Below are positions 36,393 to 44,746 of a stretch of 64,000 bases of DNA, piece by piece (position 1 is the stretch's first letter; every line of letters starts with the position of its first letter). A program made the position numbers and the translations under genes. Below the pieces are notes generated by a model, which saw only the letters and a list, made by a program, of their open reading frames with translations, ran no database searches and was not told the origin of the DNA. The DNA is taken from contig PDSZ01000040.1 in assembly GCA_002748705.1 (NCBI GenBank), positions 1-64,000 of the forward strand, in the 5' to 3' direction. The stretch is from Candidatus Fermentibacterota bacterium (GTDB lineage: Bacteria > Fermentibacterota > Fermentibacteria > Fermentibacterales > Fermentibacteraceae).

Positions 36393-36991
36393 TCCTCACC
36401 TCCTTCCTGTGGAAGAAGACCGGCGCCTGCCAGGGCATCAAGACCGCTTCTGACCGAGTTGGTCACAGCACGGGAAGTGATGGTGCTTCCTGTTATCGCG
36501 TCAAGAGAACCTCCGTCCTTGGAAAGCATAAGCTCTGAAGCAGTGCTGCCGGAGAACTGGTAGAGGAACCTGGCAGGATCGGAAACATTGGCTCCCAGGC
36601 CAGGTGTTTCCTGCTGATAGAGAATAGTAGTGCCGGTAACAGTACCGAGTATGTCCACAGCAACCATTGTCTGAATGGTACTGGAGTATCCTCTGCCGTA
36701 CGCAACAAAAAGATAGCCAAGCTCTTTCCCGAGAGAGTCAGATACTGAGACTACGGCAAGTACCTGATCAGCATCTGCATAAGGGTTGGAAAGCCCGTCC
36801 ACTGAAAGGCTGTCGAAAGAGAGCTGGCCGGAACCCAGACTTCCTGCCACATCTATCATGGCATCCAGCTTTGCCTGCTCTTTCTGCAGGGCGATAACAG
36901 GTTCAGTAACAGAATTGACATATCCCAGGGCAACTGCAGCTATCACCGCAATAAGCATCAGAATAAAACCAAGCTTTAGTATTTCACCCAT
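36389..36991 (-). CDS. rnfG: Rnf complex subunit RnfG
   Basis: 200 residues: one N-terminal membrane helix (about 5-25) and a periplasmic FMN-binding domain. Near the end L-D-A-I-T-G-S-T-I-T-S is the flavinylation motif, with the threonine that carries covalent FMN (usual form S-G-A-T; here T-G-S-T). It accepts electrons on the outer face of the complex. It overlaps rnfD by 8 nt and rnfE by 4 nt. Confidence 0.93.
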   Translation of the reverse strand: MGEILKLGFILMLIAVIAAVALGYVNSVTEPVIALQKEQAKLDAMIDVAGSLGSGQLSFDSLSVDGLSNPYADADQVLAVVSVSDSLGKELGYLFVAYGRGYSSTIQTMVAVDILGTVTGTTILYQQETPGLGANVSDPARFLYQFSGSTASELMLSKDGGSLDAITGSTITSRAVTNSVRSGLDALAGAGLLPQEGGEE

Positions 36992-38066
36992 TCTTCTTCA
37001 CCTCCCCGAAAACTGAAGGTCTGGTGTATCGGTCGATAAGAGGAGTGGCAAGGTTCATAAGAAGTATTGAGTAGCTGCATCCCTCAGGATACCCTCCCCA
37101 TCTTCTTATAACCATGGTCAGAAACCCTGCGCCAATACCGAAGATGATACGGCCCTTCCTGGTCACAGGAGTGGTTACCATATCAGAAATCATAAAGAAT
37201 CCTCCCAGCATCACACCTCCTGCAAGAAGGTGGAAGAAAGGATTTCCGTCAAACCATCCCTGGCCGCCGAACAGCCATGCAAACAGAGCGACTGAACCGA
37301 GATAACTGAGAGGAAGACGAAGCTCAAGCACCCCTCTGAAAACAAGGTACAAGGCTCCAAGAATGAGCATGAGAGCACTTGTCTCACCTATGCAGCCCCC
37401 TATACGGCCCATAAAAAGGTTCTTCATGCTGCCGGAAGAGTAAAGCATTGAGCGAACCTCTTCGCTTCTGGTTTCCTCGCCTTCCCAATTGAACGACTGC
37501 TTCAGTGCGTTAAGGGGAGTTGCGCCGGTAAGGGCATCCAGCTCTCCCCGATCACTCAGTGAAGCTGTAGAGACGCCGCATGCCTGAACTTCAGTGCGGT
37601 CACCATTCTGCCACTCCATTGGAGCAGACCATCCTGCAGTCATAAGGACAGGGAAGCTGGCCACAAGAAAAGCTCTGCCCAGAAGTGCAGGGTTAACAAT
37701 GTTGTGCCCCAGACCGCCGAAGGCCTGCTTGGCCACAGCGATTGCAAATGCGCTTCCAAGCACTGGAAGCCACCAGGGTACCCCTGGAGGAACATTATAG
37801 GCAAGAAGAATACCAGTAACCACAGCACTGCCGTCAAAAGCATAGTTCAAAGGTCTCTTCATGAACTTGAGACAGAGCCACTCTGTAAGAACTGCAGTAA
37901 TAACACTGGCAGCCACCAGAAGCAGAGCAGAAGGCCCGAAAAACCATACTGCTGCTATCAGTGCAGGAACCAGAGCAATGGCAACATCCCACATTATTCG
38001 TTTCGTTGTCTGGGAAGAGCCCACATGAGGCGACACTGCAACATCGAATGTTCTGCTGTCAGCCAT
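36984..38066 (-). CDS. rnfD: Rnf complex subunit RnfD
   Basis: 360 residues with nine or ten membrane segments. P-H-V-G-S-S-Q-T-T-K-R-I-M at the N-terminus and D-A-L-T-G-A-T-P-L carrying the covalent FMN threonine (about 185) are typical, as is the late YPEGCSYSILLMNL. It is the ion-pumping membrane subunit. The stop of rnfC and the start of rnfD share one base. Confidence 0.95.
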   Translation of the reverse strand: MADSRTFDVAVSPHVGSSQTTKRIMWDVAIALVPALIAAVWFFGPSALLLVAASVITAVLTEWLCLKFMKRPLNYAFDGSAVVTGILLAYNVPPGVPWWLPVLGSAFAIAVAKQAFGGLGHNIVNPALLGRAFLVASFPVLMTAGWSAPMEWQNGDRTEVQACGVSTASLSDRGELDALTGATPLNALKQSFNWEGEETRSEEVRSMLYSSGSMKNLFMGRIGGCIGETSALMLILGALYLVFRGVLELRLPLSYLGSVALFAWLFGGQGWFDGNPFFHLLAGGVMLGGFFMISDMVTTPVTRKGRIIFGIGAGFLTMVIRRWGGYPEGCSYSILLMNLATPLIDRYTRPSVFGEVKKNG

Positions 38067-39379
38067 TATGCCTCCTTCGCCCGTTTAAGAGCTCGAATCT
38101 CGTTCTGAGCCCGTTTGATTCTGTGCACCAGATACCTTCCTGCAGGGCACACGAAGCTGCAGGTGCCGCACGCCATGCAGTTAAGGGCTCCAGCCTTGTC
38201 AGCCTCCTCCCACATACCGTACTGGGAGGCACTGGCAATAACACTGGGACAAAGTCGGAGGGGACACACATCAACACATTTTCCGCACCTGATACAGGGG
38301 CCTTCAGAGACATCCCTGACCTCTTTCGGTGAAAGGGCCAGAATACCGCTTGTTCCCTTTGTTACTGGAGCAGCATCTGTAAACATGGCTGTTCCCATCA
38401 TAGGGCCGCCGCTGATAAGCCTTTTCACATAACCTTTGTAGCCCCCTGCAGACTCAATAAGGTCAGAAACAGTGGTTCCCACACATACATCAAAGTTGCC
38501 TGGCGCAGCCACACCGAGACCGGAAACAGTGGTAATACGACGCATGACTGGAATGCCTCTGAGCACCGCATCAGCCACAGCCACACAGGTTCCCACATTC
38601 TGAACCACAACACCTATATGCAGAGGAAGGCCGCCTGCAGGGACTTCCAGGCCTGTTGCAGCATCTATCAGCTGTTTCTCAGCGCCCTGGGGGTACTGAA
38701 CCTTCAGAGGAAGCACCTTGACACCCCTTTTCTCAAGGAGTTCAATGGCATCAGGCTTGTTGACCTCAATACCTATGCACGGTTCAGCAACTCCAAGAAT
38801 GTGTGCAATGATATTCATGCCCTGAATGAGATCATCGGGTCTTTCGATCATCAGCCTGTGGTCAGCGGTTAGATATGGCTCACACTCAACACCGTTGATG
38901 ATAAGGTGTTTGATGGTGGCGCCTCTGGGCGGTGAGAGCTTGACATATGTAGGAAAGGATGCTCCACCCATTCCGCAGACCCCTGCTTCCTTTATTCTCT
39001 CCACAAGAATTGAAGGGGCAGTGGAACTCCAGGAAGGGATCGGTTCAAAGACCACTCCTCCATCCTCGGACGAGGTTTGAATAACAACAGCCGGACCGCT
39101 TCTCATGTGAGGCATAGGCGCATTCTCCACACGGAGAACCTTACCGTTCACAGGCGAATGGGTGGGAAGACTTATAAAACCGTTCTGTTCCCCGATAACG
39201 GCTCCTCGAATCACCTCATCACCAGGTTTTACAACCGGCTTTGATGGAGATCCGAGGTGCTGACAGAGGGGAACAGTCACTTTCTCCGGAGCAGGAACAG
39301 TAACAGCAGCTGCACCGCTGGTCAGTTCTTTATTGCCCGGAGGATGGGTCCCACCTGCAAAGCTCTTTACTCTGCTCAT
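38066..39379 (-). CDS. rnfC: Rnf complex subunit RnfC
   Basis: 437 residues. The N-terminal barrel is followed by a Nuo51-like FMN/NADH domain (INGVECEPYLTADHRLM) and an SLBB segment. Two 4Fe-4S motifs follow: CIRCGKCVDVCPLRLCP and CMACGTCSFVCPAGR. It is the NAD-binding subunit, coupling ferredoxin oxidation to NAD+ reduction and ion export. It is first in the operon; about 140 bp separate it from nrdR upstream, where a promoter should lie. Confidence 0.96.
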   Translation of the reverse strand: MSRVKSFAGGTHPPGNKELTSGAAAVTVPAPEKVTVPLCQHLGSPSKPVVKPGDEVIRGAVIGEQNGFISLPTHSPVNGKVLRVENAPMPHMRSGPAVVIQTSSEDGGVVFEPIPSWSSTAPSILVERIKEAGVCGMGGASFPTYVKLSPPRGATIKHLIINGVECEPYLTADHRLMIERPDDLIQGMNIIAHILGVAEPCIGIEVNKPDAIELLEKRGVKVLPLKVQYPQGAEKQLIDAATGLEVPAGGLPLHIGVVVQNVGTCVAVADAVLRGIPVMRRITTVSGLGVAAPGNFDVCVGTTVSDLIESAGGYKGYVKRLISGGPMMGTAMFTDAAPVTKGTSGILALSPKEVRDVSEGPCIRCGKCVDVCPLRLCPSVIASASQYGMWEEADKAGALNCMACGTCSFVCPAGRYLVHRIKRAQNEIRALKRAKEA

Positions 39380-39522
39380 GTTCCTCCAGTGTTTGTGTCT
39401 CTGTCTATCTTGCTACTGCACAATTTATTACAAGCATACCCCTTGCAGGAGCACAATCAACCTGAAAGGCAAAACAGGAAAACATATGGATTAGATGAAT
39501 ATACAAAATTGATAAGGCTGAT

Positions 39523-39975
39523 TCAGCCCTTCAAAAGTTTGTCCAGCTCTTCCCTGAACTGTGATACATCCCTAAACTGACGGTAAACACTTGCGAACCT
39601 CACATAAGCTACCTGGTCTACCTCCTGAAGGATATCCATTATGCACTCACCGATGAATTCAGCTTCAACCTCATCAGGGTATTCTCCTGTTATTCTTGAA
39701 ATTACCTTTTCAACCATTTCCTGTATCTGCTCACGGGAAACCGGCCGTTTCTCGCAGGACCGGGATATTCCCTTCTCGAGCTTGCGGGGATCGAATTGTT
39801 CCCTCTGGCCGTTCTTCTTCTTGACAGTCGGGTAACTCGTTTCGATGTACTCGTATGTTGTAAACCTGTACCCGCATTCGTTGCACTCCCGCCTTCTGCG
39901 GGTTGCGCGGCCTTCCTTAACCGATCTTGAATCGATCACTCTGTCATTGCTGCTTGAACATCTGGGACACCTCAT
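39523..39975 (-). CDS. nrdR: Transcriptional repressor NrdR
   Basis: About 150 residues from the ATG giving MRCPRCSSSNDRVIDSR; a frame seven codons longer is possible but less typical. It has a zinc ribbon (C3-x2-C6 and C-x2-C near 31-34), then the family signature R-R-R-R-E-C-x-x-C-G-x-R-F-T-T-Y-E and an ATP-cone domain (V-K-K-x-x-G-x-x-E-x-F-D-x-x-K). It represses ribonucleotide reductase genes in response to (d)ATP. No nrd genes are nearby. Confidence 0.96.
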   Translation of the reverse strand: MRCPRCSSSNDRVIDSRSVKEGRATRRRRECNECGYRFTTYEYIETSYPTVKKKNGQREQFDPRKLEKGISRSCEKRPVSREQIQEMVEKVISRITGEYPDEVEAEFIGECIMDILQEVDQVAYVRFASVYRQFRDVSQFREELDKLLKG

Positions 39976-40072
39976 AATGATGTTACTTACTCCCAATACT
40001 GCCGCAAGTCAAGATACCCGCCTCTGAACTTGACGAAGAGTATTTCCGGTTATAGGATTGGTGCACTTCTGT

Positions 40073-40149
40073 GGTGGGAGTAGTTCAGTTGGCAGAGCCC
40101 CTGACTGTGGCTCAGGTGGTCGCCGGTTCGAGCCCGGTCTCCCACCCCA
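40073..40149 (+). tRNA. tRNA-His (GTG)
   Basis: The acceptor GTGGGAG pairs with CTCCCAC, preceded by the extra G(-1) of histidine tRNAs. The anticodon loop CTGTGGC contains GTG, the T-arm is GGTTCGAGCC, and CCA is encoded. Confidence 0.95.
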
Positions 40150-40153
40150 AAAT

Positions 40154-40229
40154 GCGTCCCTGGCTCAATTGGTAGAGCAACGGACTCTTAATCCGTGGGT
40201 TCCGGGTTCGAGTCCCGGGGGGCGTACCA
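40154..40229 (+). tRNA. tRNA-Lys (CTT)
   Basis: Cloverleaf with D-arm GCTC...GAGC, anticodon stem ACGGA/TCCGT around the loop CTCTTAA (anticodon CTT), T-arm CCGGGTTCGAGTCCCGG and encoded CCA. It lies 4 bp after tRNA-His. Confidence 0.94.
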
Positions 40230-40270
40230 AAGGGGGCATCACGGATGTCCCCTTTAACATCTTTGTCGGT

Positions 40271-40347
<77 letters not shown>

Positions 40348-40728
40348 CATTGAATGCGTACTTCCTGAATCACAATACAAGTTTTCTGAATTGTGCTGTT
40401 CTTCACTGGTATCTGCATTTCTCTGTGTTCTTCAGCAGTAATAATACATTCAAGATTAATACATTTATCAGACACTTAAGGTGGCGCTCACTCAGGACTT
40501 GTCATAGGCTATTGATAAGGTTTTCCGGTACAGCATTCATGGGATGGCAATCTCCTGGTTTACCGAAAAAGCAGGATCGCCTGGAAAAGGCCTCTGACTT
40601 TTCATATTTCGTAAAATAAGTAGTATCAATTTTCAGGCCCTTGACAATGGGAAAGAACTTCAACAGATAGTAACGAACAATAGTTTAAGAAGTTAGACTG
40701 TTGTCAATCTGCGAGGGGTCGTGGTAAT
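40348..40728. other. Gap between the tRNA cluster and the sigma factor gene
   Basis: About 380 bp with no supported gene. TTGACA occurs at about 40639 but lacks a good -10 at normal spacing. A purine-rich GAGGGG about 12 nt before the sigma-factor TTG may be its ribosome-binding site. Confidence 0.4.
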
Positions 40729-41571
40729 TTGGGTATCCGAAGGGTAGAAGGAAAGTCTCTTGAGCTTTACCTGCGGGAAATCGGCTCGAAAGAATCTCTT
40801 ACTTCAGAAGAAGAAGCTGAGCTTGCAGGGAGAATCAAGAATAATGACACTGAAGCACAGGAGATACTTGTAGAAGCAAACCTCAGGTTTGTTGTGAGCA
40901 TAGCAAAACAGTACGCCAACCAGGGGGTTGCCCTTGAAGACCTGATAAGCGAAGGTAATTTAGGGCTTATCAGGGCTGCCAGAGGATTTGATGAGAGCAG
41001 AGGCTGCCGGTTTATCACATATGCTGTATGGTGGATAAGGCAGGCTATTCTTCAGACGCTGGCAGAGAATTCACGAATAGTACGGCTTCCTCTTAACAGG
41101 GTTAACGAACTGTACAGAATGGGCAGGGCCAGCAGAGAACTGGGGCACTCCCTTGGAAGGGCTCCTTCAGCTGATGAAATCGCAGGAAGGCTGGATCTTC
41201 CCAGAAAGAACATTGAAGGCATGCTCTCTATTCACAGCACACACCTCTCACTGGACAGACCTGTATACGATGGAAGCGACAAGACATTTCAGGAAATGAT
41301 GCCCTCCGACATTGAAAATACTCCGGAAGATGCCGCTGCAGAGGAATCAATGAGGAACAGTGTTTACGAAATGCTTACCGCTCTTGATATAAGGGAAAAA
41401 ACTATCATAAGCCTCTTTTTCGGCCTTAACACCAACCGAAGGCATACACTGGCTGAAATCGGCAGAACAATGGGAATCAGCAGGGAGAGGGTGCGGCAGC
41501 TCAAGAACCGTGCCATCGACAAGCTTCAGGAATGCACTGATCCTGATAAGATACTGATGTTCATTGAATAA
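40729..41571 (+). CDS. rpoD: RNA polymerase sigma-70 factor (short RpoD-like, group 1/2)
   Basis: 280 residues. Region 1.2 is S-L-E-L-Y-L-R-E-I-G. Region 2 has N-L-R-F-V-V-S-I-A-K-Q-Y, L-E-D-L-I-S-E-G-N-L-G-L and F-I-T-Y-A-V-W-W-I-R-Q-A-I. Region 3 follows, and region 4.2 is R-E-R-V-R-Q-L-K-N-R-A-I. Region 1.1 and the non-conserved insert of E. coli RpoD are absent, so it has the compact size of primary sigma factors in Bacteroidetes and relatives. Region 2.4 recognises the -10 element. The start is a TTG, the only start consistent with the family N-terminus. Whether it is the housekeeping or an alternative group 2 sigma cannot be settled here. It converges with the selenium cluster. Confidence 0.85.
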   Translation: MGIRRVEGKSLELYLREIGSKESLTSEEEAELAGRIKNNDTEAQEILVEANLRFVVSIAKQYANQGVALEDLISEGNLGLIRAARGFDESRGCRFITYAVWWIRQAILQTLAENSRIVRLPLNRVNELYRMGRASRELGHSLGRAPSADEIAGRLDLPRKNIEGMLSIHSTHLSLDRPVYDGSDKTFQEMMPSDIENTPEDAAAEESMRNSVYEMLTALDIREKTIISLFFGLNTNRRHTLAEIGRTMGISRERVRQLKNRAIDKLQECTDPDKILMFIE

Positions 41572-41829
41572 TCAGCGGGAATAGCAGCGACTTCCAGACA
41601 CAGGTCCCACTGACTCCTCAACTCTGTCAGGCTTAAGACCTTTCTTACCTAAAGCTTCCAGAAAAGCTGCACTATGTTCAGCATTCAGAATAATGCACAT
41701 TCCGCAATCTGTGGAAAGTTTTCTGGGAATGGGAACCATTCTGCACTGAACACCGGCTTCTCTGGCAGCCCTTTGAGCCATAAGCACATGTGTCATGGTC
41801 TTAAATATCATGTAAAGCCTGTCAGCCAT
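41572..41829 (-). CDS. Putative Se/S carrier-like protein (DUF3343), copy 2
   Basis: 85 residues with the DUF3343 pattern: an N-terminal strand-helix (L-Y-M-I-F-K-T-M-T-H-V-L-M-A-Q), then V-P-I-P-R-x-L-S-x-D-C-G-M-C. The C-G-M-C pair after P-I-P-R is the conserved centre of this family, which is associated with selenium and sulfur metabolism genes and is thought to carry Se or S. It overlaps the end of the desulfurase-like gene by 8 nt, so the two are co-translated. A paralogue lies at 43750-43980. Confidence 0.85.
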   Translation of the reverse strand: MADRLYMIFKTMTHVLMAQRAAREAGVQCRMVPIPRKLSTDCGMCIILNAEHSAAFLEALGKKGLKPDRVEESVGPVSGSRCYSR

Positions 41830-42961
41830 TGAATTCCTTCAAAGCCTTCAGAACTGTTTCTATTTCTTCAGCCTCTGTGAAGATGCCCGGACTGAGGCGG
41901 ACAGTTCCACCTGGAAAAGTGCCGATTGTTCTGTGGGCATACTGGGCACAATGGAAACCATGACGGCAGCAGATATCGTACTCTGAGGCAAGGTAGTGAG
42001 CTATTTCTGAAGTGGAGCAGCCTGCAAGGGTAAAGGAAACAACAGCCGTCCAGGGTTTGCCTTTCTTCGGACGATAGACCTTTGCTCCGGGAATGCCTGC
42101 TATTCCATCTGCAAGAGCGCCGGCAGTGAGCAACTTTCTTCGGTGAATCTCCTGAAGGCCAAGAGAGGAGACATACTCAACGCCAGCATGCAGACCTGCA
42201 ATGCCTGGGCCATTCATTGTTCCGGCCTCAAATCTGTCCGGCATGAAATCAGGATGTCTGTTTTCCTCTGAAAAACTGCCTGTCCCCCCTTGAGCAAGAG
42301 TTCTGATTCTTTCAGTATCAAAGCTGTCGGAAAACACCAGACCGCCGGTTCCAGGAGGCCCCAGAAGAGCCTTGTGGCCTGTAAAGGCAATGATATCTGC
42401 TCCTGAAGAAAGACTTACAGGGACTATACCGGCACTCTGAGCAGCATCAATAAGAAGAACAGTTCCGTTCTCTCTGCACATGGCGGCGATGCTCTCAACA
42501 TCCTGAACGGTTCCTGTTACATTAGAACCGTGGTTGATAACCGCAAGTATTGCTCCCTTGAGGTTTCTGCGGAAAATATCAAGATCCAGATTTCCTGTGG
42601 AGTCGCATGGAGAGTAGCAGACATCTGCACCTTTTCTTTCAAGTTCAGAGAGAGGTCTTGTTACAGCGTTATGCTCCATGGCAGTTGAAACCACCCTGTC
42701 ACCTTTACCAACCATTCCGTGAAGAACAGTGTTAATGCCCCAGGTTACATTGTGGGTAAAGACCACATTAAGTGGATTATTGGAACCAAAAAAGCCAGCT
42801 ATGCTCTCACGGCAGTCAAGAACAACTCCCATGGCTTCCACTGATGCGCTACAGTTACCCCTTGCTGGACTGGTTCCGATATTCCGCATAAAACCCGACA
42901 CAGCATCTATGACACTGTCAGGTTTAGGCCACGATGTGGATGCGTTATCAAGATAAATCAA
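41822..42961 (-). CDS. Cysteine desulfurase / selenocysteine lyase-like aminotransferase (class V)
   Basis: 379 residues, PLP fold type I. It starts MIYLDNASTSWPKPDSV, the shorter N-terminus typical of a clade distinct from IscS/SufS that often accompanies selenium genes. The PLP lysine is in TGHKALLGPPGTGG, and the substrate cysteine is in ICCRHGFHCAQYAHR. It probably mobilises S or Se from cysteine or selenocysteine and passes it to the adjacent carrier-like protein. The precise substrate is inference from context: yedF, two DUF3343 genes and a UGA-containing ORF adjoin it. Confidence 0.85.
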   Translation of the reverse strand: MIYLDNASTSWPKPDSVIDAVSGFMRNIGTSPARGNCSASVEAMGVVLDCRESIAGFFGSNNPLNVVFTHNVTWGINTVLHGMVGKGDRVVSTAMEHNAVTRPLSELERKGADVCYSPCDSTGNLDLDIFRRNLKGAILAVINHGSNVTGTVQDVESIAAMCRENGTVLLIDAAQSAGIVPVSLSSGADIIAFTGHKALLGPPGTGGLVFSDSFDTERIRTLAQGGTGSFSEENRHPDFMPDRFEAGTMNGPGIAGLHAGVEYVSSLGLQEIHRRKLLTAGALADGIAGIPGAKVYRPKKGKPWTAVVSFTLAGCSTSEIAHYLASEYDICCRHGFHCAQYAHRTIGTFPGGTVRLSPGIFTEAEEIETVLKALKEFNG

Positions 42962-42990
42962 TTCCCCATCCTTTCATCGTCGCAATATAA

Positions 42991-43025
42991 GGGAAGACAG
43001 CGATGGTGGTAACACTGTCTTCCCT
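42991..43025 (-). terminator. Terminator after the UGA-containing ORF
   Basis: A 10-bp stem GGGAAGACAG / CTGTCTTCCC with a 15-nt loop lies 8 bp past the TAG at 43033. The T-tract is weak (CCTTATATT), so some readthrough into the desulfurase gene is possible. Confidence 0.65.
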
Positions 43026-43032
43026 GTGTATG

Positions 43033-43641
43033 CTAGTTGCCCAGCGTGGCCTTTATGGCACCGAAGGTTGTGGCTGTTAAATCCAGTGCTCCGTTGAGCC
43101 TCATGTGCAGGCTCACCTTCTCCAGGTCACCTGAAGAAGCGCCATAGGATCCAAAGAGAGTCTGATTCAAGCCTGGATCCCAACCCCAGACATATATAGA
43201 GTTCGACCCTGAAGACCAGCTAAACTCCATGAGCAGGTTATCGTCTCCGTTGTACCAGAATGTACGGTCAAGGGGAACCTCAAGCCAACTACCTGGACCG
43301 GAGGAGGTTAAGGTGACAGTTGAACGGTCGTACACCTTTATCCTGGTTCCGGAAATAAAGTTGTCATCAAAGACTTCAGTCAGCTCATCATTGGCACAAG
43401 TACCCATGAATATCTGCAGTCCGTCAAGAGTAACTTCTGTTCCATATTGAACATGCCAGGACAAAGATGTGATATCCATAGCGGTTCCTATATCATCCGA
43501 ATCTACCACCAACTGGTGGCGTAAACTTTGATATCAAGAGCCGCAGAAGGGCTTTTGACTGGGCTGCTGCTGCATACCGAATTCAACATATTCACCGTAG
43601 AGAACGCCTGCAATGACGATCATAACGATTACTGCCTTCAT
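43033..43641 (-). CDS. Candidate selenoprotein with PFCGSU motif, exported (copy A)
   Basis: Read through an in-frame TGA at 43534-43536, this ORF encodes 202 residues. A signal peptide begins at the ATG at 43641 with AAGGGG upstream (about 1-16, MKAVIVMIVIAGVLYG). A short Gln-rich linker is followed by P-F-C33-G-S-U36, then a beta-sandwich-like domain to residue 202 containing F-W-Y-N-G-D-D-N-L-L-M-E-F and I-Y-V-W-G-W-D. The domain resembles modules common in secreted proteins of FCB bacteria. If TGA were a stop, only a 35-residue peptide would be made. The paralogue at 60603-61172 has the TGA in the same motif. The gene lies between the Se/S carrier gene/yedF and the desulfurase-like gene in the same direction. 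The protein reading is directly visible; Sec insertion is inference. A conventional stop with a dead downstream frame is the alternative. Confidence 0.75.
43491..43533 (-). promoter_or_regulatory. SECIS-like hairpin directly after the UGA (copy A)
   Basis: Counting from the base after TGA: TATCA (1-5) pairs with TGATA (39-43), and CCACC (15-19) pairs with GGTGG (24-28) around an AGTT loop. Bacterial SECIS elements begin immediately 3' of the UGA and are bound by SelB. Position and size fit; the loop lacks the exact E. coli form. Confidence 0.55.
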
Positions 43642-43749
43642 GCATCTCACCCCTTTCTTCAGACTAGTGTTTTTTTCTGCCGATAAGAACAGTATATCTA
43701 CCGCTCTACCAGCACTTGCTTTCGTTCATCCACCATTTCAAGGCCACAT

Positions 43750-43980
43750 TCATTCCTCAGGTTTTGTGTGAACCGCCTTTTCCCTGAGACCTGAAAGTGA
43801 CAGTATCTTCTGTACTGAATCTTCATTGCCTGACACAGTTCGGAGGCAGACTCCGCATGATGATGAGAACTCCCTGGGTATGGGAACAATCTTGCAGGCA
43901 AACCCATTCCTCTCCACAAATCTGGCAGCAGAGACAACTGCACTCACAGAGTCGAATATCCTGTATGTAAAACTGTTCAT
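43750..43980 (-). CDS. Putative Se/S carrier-like protein (DUF3343), copy 1
   Basis: 76 residues with the same design as the 41572-41829 protein: Y-R-I-F-D-S-V-S-A-V-V-S-A, then V-P-I-P-R-E-F-S-S-S-C-G-V-C. The C-G-x-C pair is retained. The ATG overlaps the yedF stop (ATGA), so it is co-translated with YedF, a frequent pairing in selenium-utilising bacteria. About 110 bp downstream starts the UGA-containing ORF. Confidence 0.85.
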   Translation of the reverse strand: MNSFTYRIFDSVSAVVSAARFVERNGFACKIVPIPREFSSSCGVCLRTVSGNEDSVQKILSLSGLREKAVHTKPEE

Positions 43981-44552
43981 ATTGAATAGTGCCGCTCTGC
44001 TCTGCCAAGCTCTGTCGCAATTTCAAACATGTTAGATATTTTGCCGGCAGACAATCTCTTCATAACATCAAAATGCTTCAGACATGTACCGCACACCAGA
44101 AGATTCACACCTCTCTCCTGAAGGGTCTTGAGGTCTTCCAGAACAGGAGAACTGTCAATAGTGAGCAATACTCCTCTGTCGTAGAAGATAATGGTGGAAG
44201 GCATCTCATCCAGTTCAGTAAGGGTGTGGAAGTAGGCTCGGCACAGGACATCCTCCAACTCTGAATCGCCGCCATGTCCGAACGAATCACCTGGAACAGA
44301 TATTGCCAGATTAACCAGCTTGCTTTTTTTCTCAGGGGAGGCCTCTTCAGAACAGCTGATTTCAACTGTATCGAATTGAGAACCCTGTGTTATCTCTGCA
44401 CTGACACCTGCCCTGAGAGCAACTCTCTTTATGTTCTCAGCCTGTCCTGAGCCGTTAACAAGAATACGAAAAGGATGTTTCTTAACTATCTCCTGCTTTG
44501 CAAGAATCACAGGTTCAGGGCAGGAAAGACCCCGTGCATCAATCTCTATCAC
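43977..44552 (-). CDS. yedF: Selenium metabolism protein YedF (SirA-like plus DsrE-like)
   Basis: About 191 residues. The N-terminal TusA/SirA-like domain has D-A-R-G-L-S-C-P-E-P-V, whose cysteine is the sulfur- or selenium-relay residue. The C-terminal DsrE-like half has I-I-F-Y-D-R-G-V-L-L and N-L-L-V-C-G-T-C-L. This two-domain form defines the YedF family, linked to selenium traits. The GTG at 44552 is preferred because AAAGGTG lies at normal distance; a GTG at 44561 also opens the frame. It is the first gene of the selenium cluster. Confidence 0.9.
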   Translation of the reverse strand: MIEIDARGLSCPEPVILAKQEIVKKHPFRILVNGSGQAENIKRVALRAGVSAEITQGSQFDTVEISCSEEASPEKKSKLVNLAISVPGDSFGHGGDSELEDVLCRAYFHTLTELDEMPSTIIFYDRGVLLTIDSSPVLEDLKTLQERGVNLLVCGTCLKHFDVMKRLSAGKISNMFEIATELGRAERHYSI

Positions 44553-44746
44553 AGCAATCACCTTTCAGTCACGCTCCGCCGGAACTCTTTCATGAAGGGT
44601 GAAGTGTCGCTTTCAGAAAGAATCAGATGGCGGAAGCTTACCGCCGGTACATACCTGTACCTGAAAAACAACAGATCAAATTAAAGGAATCTGCAGGCTT
44701 TTCATTCCGCCTCCTCTCAAAGATTTCAATAATGCTAAAAGTCTTT

